5,575 nt of DNA from positions 1-5,575 of the forward strand of contig JAQICG010000313.1 in the NCBI GenBank assembly GCA_027858635.1, read 5' to 3'. Source of the DNA: Gammaproteobacteria bacterium (GTDB lineage Bacteria > Pseudomonadota > Gammaproteobacteria > SZUA-229). A program made the position numbers and the translations under genes. Positions 1 to 5,575 of the stretch are shown here, piece after piece (the stretch's first letter is position 1; every line of letters begins with the position of its first letter). The notes under the pieces are model-generated. The model was not told where the DNA came from, searched no databases, and was given only the letters and a program-made list of their open reading frames with translations.

Positions 1-2290
1 CTTCTACATCGGGCAGCGCAAATAATTTTTCGAGTTTTTTGTTAAGCGCATAGCTATCGGGTGCATCGCCTGCATCGTCCAGCGTCTCCAGCAACTGGAA
101 GTACACTTCCGCATCTTCCAGATCCGTCTCATCGGTAACACAGGCCGGACCGCCAAGAGCAATCCATGTGCCTTCAACATAAGTGCGCAACTGACAACGC
201 GACTGCGCCGTGAGCGCGGCTTCAAGAATGGGGAGAACCCGCTCCAGTCGGCAGCGGCCATCTTCACTTAATCGATCAATGCGCTCTTGCTGTTGCAGCA
301 AGGTAATGATCGTCTGATATTTATCATCACCGGCCAATATATTGAGATCATTAAGCGTTAAGCCACAATAAGGCGCTCGAAGAATGGACAACCAGGCAAT
401 ACGATCATGTCGATAATATAAAGCTCTGGTCAGTGCCGATAGATCCTGCACGACCTGCCGATGTTGCAGCCGCTCAATTTCCACTGCCTGAAATCCGATA
501 TTCGCCTGCTGCAGTTGCGCAACAATGTCCACCAGATGTGTTCGACCGCGTACCAAAATAGCCGTCTTGCCCTCGGGGTGTTCCGCTTTGGCCTGCTTGA
601 CTATGGATACAACCTTCGAAGCTTCCGCAGCATAATCTTTTTCCACGGAGGGATAAAAAATCGCCGCCGCTCCCTGCAACGGAGTATGAAATGACTCTGA
701 CGCTGCATATGAAACCGCCGCACTGGCGATGTCATCCTCTTGCGGCAGTATGAGGGGGAATTTTTCATTAACCCAGTCAACGATACCCTGTTGTGAGCGA
801 AAGTTAACACTAAGGCGCAAAAACTCCAGTGATACCTGTCCAATCCCATTGAGCCGTGCATCGAGAAAACGACTTACTTCCGCTTCCCTGAAACGGTATA
901 TAGACTGCATCGGATCGCCCACGACAAACAGAGTGTGGCCATCGTCCGGTTGCCAGCCCGCTGTCAGTCCTTCAATCAGTTTGTATTGATTGACTGCTGT
1001 ATCCTGAAACTCATCAACCAGTAAATGTCGAATCCGATAATCCAGCGCCAGTGCCAGATCAGTCGGTGCATCCGGCTCACCCAGCGCCCTGATCGCCGCC
1101 TGCGCCAACGCCGGAAAATCAACCTGGCCACGTTCACTAAAAACAATTTCCAGATGCGCTGCCGCTAACCGCAAAAGCTTAAACAGTGCTTGCAGGGTTT
1201 CCCACTCTTCCTCTTTATACTGGTACGATGGCAGCATTCGCAATTGCACAAGCTTCGCCCTGAAATCATCGCTGTCATGCAGAGATTCCAGCAACTCCGA
1301 CATGCGCTGCTTCATTTCTGTGTAGAGTGCTTTCTCTTCCTTATCTTTTGTAGTCGACGGTGCCGGAAAGCCTTCTTTTTTCGTCAGCCGTTTTCGCCAA
1401 TTGCCATCCGCGGTTAACAGTAACTCCGCAAGCCCTTCCCACTGCCACCGATCTTCAAGTGAAAAACCGGGGAGGTTTTTCAGGTCACGACAGGCAACAA
1501 TCAAGGAATCCGGCTCCGCAATGTTCCCTGCTGCAAACCGGGCCAGCGCGAGCAATTCCGCTTCACATGCTTTGGGCACATGCGTGGACAAATCACTCAA
1601 CGCCTCTTCAATTATCCTGACAATGGCCTGTTCAAGGTGGTGGCGGATCAATCCAGGATTAGCCGGATTAGCGACGTGTCGCAGCCACTGGTCGCGCTTT
1701 GCCAGCATGGTCGAAATCAGGCCCTGCAAGGTAACCAGCCGGCTGTCTAAATGCTGGATGAGATGAGAGATTGAGTCTGACCATTGTTCATTAGATTCAA
1801 GGTCAGCGATGGTATTTCTCGCCGCTTCAAGATAGAGCGCCTCGGCATCATCTGTAATCGCGGGGACTGAGCCAAATTGCGAGAGCACCGGCATTTGTCG
1901 GGACAAACTTGTGCAGAGGGAATCGATCGTCTGAATGCGTAAGCGACCGGGATTATTCAGCAACTGCCAGCCTTTTTCGCGGTCACGCGCGATGGCTTTC
2001 CGTGCCAGTTCCCAGGTGTGTTTTTCATGCGCCTCGTCAGGTGGCTGATTGCTGTTTGCCTGCTCCAGTGCCTGCAGGATGCGATCACGCATTTCAGCGG
2101 CGGCCTTACGCGTAAAGGTAATCGCAACAATTTCTTCCGGCGCATCAACGCCCGCAAGAAGCATGATATAGCGCTGCGTAAGCAACCCGGTCTTTCCTGA
2201 ACCCGCGGGTGCCTGAACAATAAAAGAGGTTGCTGGATCAAGTGCGCGCAGACGCTCTTTCTGATCGGCAATATTGATTGCATTATTCAT
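1..2290 (-). CDS. AddA/RecB-like UvrD-family DNA helicase (partial, C-terminus beyond left edge)
   Basis: This is an ATP-dependent superfamily 1 helicase, probably the motor subunit of an AddAB/RecBCD-like complex that unwinds and resects double-strand break ends. The frame is open from ATG at 2290 to the left edge, 763 full codons without a stop. Visible motifs in order: Walker A QAPAGSGKT (residues 26-34, K33); motif Ia AITFTRKAAAEMRDRI (56-71); motif Ib RLRIQTIDSLC (116-126); motif II LLVDEFQDT (about 423-431, D426-E427); motif III VGDPMQSIYRFR (457-468); motif IV NFRS (496-499, R498); then KTAILVRGR (575-583) and LRAPYCGL (637-644), typical of AddA/RecB domain 2A. Motifs V and VI, and any C-terminal nuclease domain, would lie past the edge; the family is usually about 1100 residues, so roughly a third is missing. 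The start overlaps the AddB-like stop by 4 bases and has a good Shine-Dalgarno sequence. The family call is firm; the exact name (AddA or generic UvrD/Rep helicase) is inferred from the neighbour. Confidence 0.95.
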   Translation of the reverse strand, partial: MNNAINIADQKERLRALDPATSFIVQAPAGSGKTGLLTQRYIMLLAGVDAPEEIVAITFTRKAAAEMRDRILQALEQANSNQPPDEAHEKHTWELARKAIARDREKGWQLLNNPGRLRIQTIDSLCTSLSRQMPVLSQFGSVPAITDDAEALYLEAARNTIADLESNEQWSDSISHLIQHLDSRLVTLQGLISTMLAKRDQWLRHVANPANPGLIRHHLEQAIVRIIEEALSDLSTHVPKACEAELLALARFAAGNIAEPDSLIVACRDLKNLPGFSLEDRWQWEGLAELLLTADGNWRKRLTKKEGFPAPSTTKDKEEKALYTEMKQRMSELLESLHDSDDFRAKLVQLRMLPSYQYKEEEWETLQALFKLLRLAAAHLEIVFSERGQVDFPALAQAAIRALGEPDAPTDLALALDYRIRHLLVDEFQDTAVNQYKLIEGLTAGWQPDDGHTLFVVGDPMQSIYRFREAEVSRFLDARLNGIGQVSLEFLRLSVNFRSQQGIVDWVNEKFPLILPQEDDIASAAVSYAASESFHTPLQGAAAIFYPSVEKDYAAEASKVVSIVKQAKAEHPEGKTAILVRGRTHLVDIVAQLQQANIGFQAVEIERLQHRQVVQDLSALTRALYYRHDRIAWLSILRAPYCGLTLNDLNILAGDDKYQTIITLLQQQERIDRLSEDGRCRLERVLPILEAALTAQSRCQLRTYVEGTWIALGGPACVTDETDLEDAEVYFQLLETLDDAGDAPDSYALNKKLEKLFALPDVE

Positions 2291-5010
2291 AACGGGTCAT
2301 CCTCACCGGAATCGTCACCATCCAGAATAGTCATTTCATTAATCCGGCACAATGGCTTGAGTTCGCAATAGGTGGTATCGCAAGTGTGAGGATATTTTTT
2401 AGGATCAACCCAGGCGTCACCGTTGCGATAAGCCTTGCCAAGGTTTTCCATGGTATCGCGCCATTGATCTAATACTTTTATCCATGAGCCCAGCTCTTTT
2501 GTTTGCTGTAATTTTTCAAAAGACTTTACCCCGGCGATCAGACTCTCGCTTTGCGTCACCCCTTTAAAAGCCATACTGCCTGCCCTCACCTGTGCAAATA
2601 AAACGCCTGCAATATCACCCTTTACGGCCATGCTGTAGAGCGGCAGTTGCGGCTCGTCAGGTCGCTCGCCGAACCATTGCGCGGCGTTGACTTCGCCGGT
2701 TTTATAATCGATGACAAGTAAATGATCATCTTCCAGTTTATCGATACGGTCTACCTTAAGATTGACACGCACACCGCCTGCCACAACTTCGTGCTTCATT
2801 TCTTTTTCAACAACATGAAATGGCGGTCGCTGCTTTTCCAGTTCCAGCCACTCCGACAGCTGACGGCAAATTCGTTCGTGTTCAATCTCACGAAAGCGTC
2901 CGGTTAATGTTTGCGGATAACGGTAAGCAATGGCTGCTATTGCTTCTTCGACCGAAGTTGCGATGAGTTTTTTTAATTGAGTATTGTCCATCTCCAGAAA
3001 TTTTTGCTGCGTTCCCAGCACAGTCCATACTTTTTCAAGCACGCTATGGATTAATGAGCCACGCGCCATCGCATCCAGTCCAATCTCCGCCTGAGCCAGT
3101 GGTCGTGCGCCCAGGCGCAATTCTGCAAATGCTCTAAAGGGACACGCCGCCTGATATTTGAAAACCGAACTCCCTCCCCGCGTCTCTTCTCCGGCCAAGG
3201 GCGGCGCAACATCAGTATCGAGAGTGACCAGGTCTGCACTGTCATGAACCCGCTCACACCACGTCGGTGAAGGGTGAAGCTGTAACGCTTCAATATCAAT
3301 CGGCGGCAAGTCAGCAATGAGAGGACTTGTTCTAAGCATTTCATCACCATTGCGCTGCGGATAACTCACGATTATCTCGTTTGCGCTGGCTAGCATCCGC
3401 CGGGTTATACGCTGCGACACCTCTAATTCGCGCTCTTCACTGGAATGCGGCAGGGCGAGTTTTCGCTGTAGCAGCAAAGGGATAAACGGGTTTGCACGCG
3501 GTGATGGCGGCCATATACCATCATGCAGTCCCATGATCCAGAGCGCGTCAAACTGCAAGCCGCTGGCTTCCAGAAGCCCCAGTACCTGAACCGGTAATAC
3601 ACCCGTCTGTGGCTGGAAGGTACGTTCTCCGGCCAGATGGCGTAACTGAGCTATTGCGGTAAATGTCGTCATGGCACCGGTGACGGGTTCTAATGCCGCG
3701 AAGCTGAGCAGTAAATCACGCCATGCTTCCGTGGCCTGATACTCCTCACTCGATAATGAGCGGCCTGCTGCCCAACCTAAGACATTTAATAAGTTAGCAA
3801 AGTTTTCCGCCCACTGGCCCGGCGTATTGGAGCGTGGCTGCTTCTGCGATAGTTCTTGCCAGGCATCGAGCTTGCTGACAAGCAGGGGGCATGCATACGC
3901 TTTACCTGTTTGTGATGCATGGTAACGTAGCGTCTTTAACGACAGCTGAAGCTCACTGGCTTCGCGTAAATGTCCCTCCAGCAACGCGCGTGCACTTGCT
4001 TCCTGCTCCCATCCTGCAATGAATGGCGTGCGCAATATTTTGCCGGCATCTTCCAGGCTGAAGGTTCGCTCCAACAGGCTAAGTGCTCGCAGTGCTGTAT
4101 TGATAATCGGGTAAGAACTCAGCGGCAAACCCAGCGAAAGATTATAGGGTCGTGCGACTGACTGATTGCCGGGATACAATGCGTGCGGCACCAGAACATC
4201 ATCGAATGCCTGGACAATGATTTTTCGCTGCAAGGAAAGCTCAGGAACGATGACACCGATATTCATCTGAGGATTTTTTTCCAGTCGCTGACGCACCCAT
4301 CTCGCGATGGTCAGTGCCTCTTCTCGCCCATTTGTACAACCGATCCTGACCGCCTTGTTCTTCTTTCCCGCAAGTTGCAGCCAGTTAACTTCACAACCTG
4401 ATGTAGCGAATGCATTTAACAGTGACTGCTGCTGAGGGCTAAGCTCATCAAAACCAAGCAGTGCCAGTTCGCCGGGATCGGCCAGTTTGCCTTCCTTTAT
4501 GCTACGCAGAATTTCATCAGAATGCCGAGATGCGGATAGCCAGTCATTGGCACGACAACGTGACTCAAATGCCATCGTCCATTGCAAAAATGTTGCGCTG
4601 TCACTGTTGTAATTGAAAGTTGCAGCGTCAGGCTGTAATTGCCACGCTTGCATTAACTCCCACGCCTGCTGCGCCTGACGTGCCGTGCCGGCCTCCTGCT
4701 GTAATGGGTGCTCGCTCATTGAAGTTGCAATGATATCTTTCCATACATACTGCTCCTGTTGCGCCGTCAATAAAAGATGGGGCACCGGCAGCACACCTGA
4801 AACAACTGCGTCTTCCCATATATTCTGTAACCAGATTGTCCACGGTAGAATTTGCGGTGTAGGCCAAACTTCACGTCCTTTCACCATCGCCGATTTTTCG
4901 TAGCACTGACGAGTATGCGCTGCCAGTCGGTTATTCCCGGTAATTACGGTGACTCCACGATCCAGAATATTAAGGAGATCTGTTTCCGACACTGTCTTCT
5001 GATTAATCAC
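2287..5010 (-). CDS. AddB-like PD-(D/E)XK nuclease, probable double-strand break repair protein (complete)
   Basis: This complete 907-residue protein is the likely nuclease and scaffold subunit partnering the helicase encoded just downstream. The N-terminal half resembles a decayed helicase: ITGNNRLA (23-30) stands where a Walker A might be, but there is no GKT/GKS. A conserved block follows at about 474-550 (GLLEASGLQFDALWIMGLHD, then ERELEVSQRITRRML), resembling degenerate motifs V/VI of AddB/RecC. The C-terminal nuclease domain shows RGSLIHSVLE (650-659, H655), E735, VDRID (D754), VIDYKTG (D768 and K770) and QLPLY (Q788, Y792), so all expected catalytic residues are present. C623, in the AACPFRAFAE segment, together with C877, C882 and C888 probably binds a 4Fe-4S cluster as in AddB. 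The start is GTG: AGGA lies 6 bases upstream, and an in-frame TAG ten codons before leaves no better start. The TGA stop overlaps the next start. Family assignment is strong; the biochemical role is inferred from AddB. Confidence 0.95.
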   Translation of the reverse strand: MINQKTVSETDLLNILDRGVTVITGNNRLAAHTRQCYEKSAMVKGREVWPTPQILPWTIWLQNIWEDAVVSGVLPVPHLLLTAQQEQYVWKDIIATSMSEHPLQQEAGTARQAQQAWELMQAWQLQPDAATFNYNSDSATFLQWTMAFESRCRANDWLSASRHSDEILRSIKEGKLADPGELALLGFDELSPQQQSLLNAFATSGCEVNWLQLAGKKNKAVRIGCTNGREEALTIARWVRQRLEKNPQMNIGVIVPELSLQRKIIVQAFDDVLVPHALYPGNQSVARPYNLSLGLPLSSYPIINTALRALSLLERTFSLEDAGKILRTPFIAGWEQEASARALLEGHLREASELQLSLKTLRYHASQTGKAYACPLLVSKLDAWQELSQKQPRSNTPGQWAENFANLLNVLGWAAGRSLSSEEYQATEAWRDLLLSFAALEPVTGAMTTFTAIAQLRHLAGERTFQPQTGVLPVQVLGLLEASGLQFDALWIMGLHDGIWPPSPRANPFIPLLLQRKLALPHSSEERELEVSQRITRRMLASANEIIVSYPQRNGDEMLRTSPLIADLPPIDIEALQLHPSPTWCERVHDSADLVTLDTDVAPPLAGEETRGGSSVFKYQAACPFRAFAELRLGARPLAQAEIGLDAMARGSLIHSVLEKVWTVLGTQQKFLEMDNTQLKKLIATSVEEAIAAIAYRYPQTLTGRFREIEHERICRQLSEWLELEKQRPPFHVVEKEMKHEVVAGGVRVNLKVDRIDKLEDDHLLVIDYKTGEVNAAQWFGERPDEPQLPLYSMAVKGDIAGVLFAQVRAGSMAFKGVTQSESLIAGVKSFEKLQQTKELGSWIKVLDQWRDTMENLGKAYRNGDAWVDPKKYPHTCDTTYCELKPLCRINEMTILDGDDSGEDDPL
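2300..2307 (-). promoter_or_regulatory. Ribosome binding site of the AddA-like helicase, inside the AddB-like gene
   Basis: On the minus strand the bases read GGTGAGGA, ending 9 bases before the ATG at 2290. The site lies within the last codons of the AddB-like gene, whose stop TGA shares four bases (ATGA) with the helicase start. This supports the chosen start and suggests that ribosomes ending the first protein re-initiate on the second, giving matched subunit amounts. Confidence 0.7.
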
Positions 5011-5058
5011 AAATATTCCTAGCTGGTTATAAATCTACTTTTCGTTAAAAACCGCAAT
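5011..5058. other. 48-base AT-rich intergenic gap between the ATPase and AddB-like genes
   Basis: This is the only non-coding stretch in the window. It is visibly richer in A+T than the flanking genes and contains the Shine-Dalgarno sequence of the AddB-like gene. I see no stable G+C-rich hairpin followed by a T tract, so no intrinsic terminator. A TATAAC/TTTATA element is present on the minus strand, but it has no well-spaced good -35 partner. Read-through from the ATPase gene is the simplest interpretation. Confidence 0.6.
5017..5020 (-). promoter_or_regulatory. Ribosome binding site of the AddB-like gene (decides GTG start)
   Basis: AGGA (within TAGGAA) on the minus strand sits 6 bases before the GTG at 5010. 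It decides the start: no ATG is available nearby, the first internal methionine is residue 42, and an in-frame TAG lies ten codons upstream. The GTG start may moderate translation compared with the ATG of the helicase. Confidence 0.7.
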
Positions 5059-5575
5059 CTACAAATCATGGATTTGAATGCTGCTATCAATTTTTTTAGC
5101 CTGCTCAACAACTCTTGAGTGGTGCGTAAAAAGAATAACCTGGGTTTTTTCAGCGAGCTGAGAAAGCGCGATAAGCGCGGCTTCTGATCGGTCATCATCA
5201 AAATCGACGAGAATGTCATCTACGATAAAAGGCATAGGCTCTGAACTTTCCATGTACTTCTCCAGAGAAGCCAGCCGGAGCGCCAGATAGAGTTGGTCAC
5301 GGGTTCCCGAACTCATGCCATTCACATGCACCCTGTCACCGCTCGGGCGGATACCAACCAGCACAGGCTCATCTTTTTCATTAAAGTCGGTTTTAAGGCC
5401 TGCAAACGAGTTGCGGGTAAGCATGGCAAAACATTCACTGGCTCGCTCCACCAACGGCCCCTGATTCTCAGCACGGTAGCGCTCGATCTGGTCGCGCAAT
5501 ATCAGACTCGCCAGCTTCACACGGACATAATTTTCCGCATCCGCGTTGACACTGGCGAGTCTGGACTGCGCCTCC
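5059..5575 (-). CDS. Rad50/SbcC-type AAA/ABC ATPase, YhaN-like (partial, C-terminal 171 residues)
   Basis: Only the C-terminal ATPase lobe is in the window; the frame is open to the right edge with no stop, so the true start lies outside, and the GTG at 5520 is internal to the protein. The visible motifs are those of the SMC/Rad50/SbcC class: ABC signature region GMSSGTRDQLYLALRLA (bases about 5269-5319), Walker B PFIVDDILVDFDD (about 5194-5232), and the switch histidine in ILFTHHS (about 5116-5136). The segment LTRNSFAGL followed by LVGIRPSGD further upstream matches the YhaN subgroup as I remember it. Such proteins carry an N-terminal Walker A and a long coiled coil, and work with an SbcD/Mre11-like phosphoesterase (YhaO) on DNA ends; that partner would be expected upstream, beyond 5575. 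The gene ends in TAG, 48 bases before the AddB-like gene on the same strand, which suggests a shared transcript. The ATPase class is secure; YhaN rather than another SbcC-like protein is a motif-based judgement. Confidence 0.9.
   Translation of the reverse strand, partial: EAQSRLASVNADAENYVRVKLASLILRDQIERYRAENQGPLVERASECFAMLTRNSFAGLKTDFNEKDEPVLVGIRPSGDRVHVNGMSSGTRDQLYLALRLASLEKYMESSEPMPFIVDDILVDFDDDRSEAALIALSQLAEKTQVILFTHHSRVVEQAKKIDSSIQIHDL

Noticed and set aside
1461..1481. Perfect 8-base inverted repeat (GAAAAACC / GGTTTTTC) around a 5-base loop, resembling a terminator hairpin.
   Set aside because: It lies in the middle of the helicase reading frame, the stem is mostly A-T, and no separate T tract follows the stem. 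It is explained by coding sequence.
1401..1766. Plus-strand open frame of 121 codons opposite the helicase gene.
   Set aside because: It is antisense to a strongly conserved coding region, has no recognisable domain, and its composition looks like a reverse-frame shadow.
1957..2283. Minus-strand open frame of 108 codons in a different frame from the helicase N-terminus.
   Set aside because: It overlaps the helicase Walker A and motif Ia region, where the real frame carries the conserved motifs. The product is arginine- and leucine-rich nonsense typical of a shifted frame.
5011..5061. Possible promoter for the AddB-like gene: TTGCGG and TTTATA/TATAAC on the minus strand.
   Set aside because: The best TATAAC box lies 20 bases from TTGCGG, which is too far; the 18-base alternative uses a weak TTTATA box. 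Such matches arise easily in a short AT-rich gap.
5059..5520. A stand-alone 153-residue protein starting at the GTG at 5520.
   Set aside because: The frame continues without a stop to the right edge and encodes only the C-terminal lobe of an ABC ATPase, which needs an N-terminal Walker A. The GTG is internal.

Overview
The window is almost fully coding. It reads as part of one minus-strand operon for processing DNA double-strand breaks, in transcription order from right to left. Both outer genes run off the window. Codon use is mixed, base composition is roughly half G+C by eye, and the proteins follow the beta/gammaproteobacterial versions of these families. I therefore infer a beta- or gammaproteobacterium with moderate GC content, but the genus cannot be fixed from this sequence.

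Region 1 (5059-5575, minus) is the C-terminal end of a Rad50/SbcC-type ABC ATPase that most resembles YhaN. Its ABC signature, Walker B and switch-histidine motifs are all visible; the N-terminal Walker A and the coiled coil lie beyond the right edge. Region 2 (5011-5058) is a 48-base AT-rich gap holding the ribosome binding site of the next gene.

Region 3 (2287-5010, minus) is a complete 907-residue AddB-like protein, of the family often annotated as 'probable DNA repair protein'. It has a RecC-like N-terminal part without a Walker A motif and a C-terminal PD-(D/E)XK nuclease domain framed by four cysteines that probably hold an iron-sulfur cluster. Region 4 (1-2290, minus) is the first 763 codons of its partner, an AddA/RecB-like UvrD-family helicase. 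The two reading frames overlap by four bases (ATGA), and a Shine-Dalgarno sequence lies inside the end of the first, which suggests coupled translation.

Together, the AddB-like and AddA-like proteins would form a helicase-nuclease that resects DNA ends, a functional counterpart of RecBCD/AddAB. The upstream ATPase would belong to a Mre11-Rad50-like (YhaO-YhaN) end-processing complex. No RNA genes, mobile elements, CRISPR arrays or strong terminators are visible. I found no convincing evidence of a wholly undescribed system. The points most worth a second look are the pairing of two break-processing machines in one operon and the altered spacing of the iron-sulfur cysteines.
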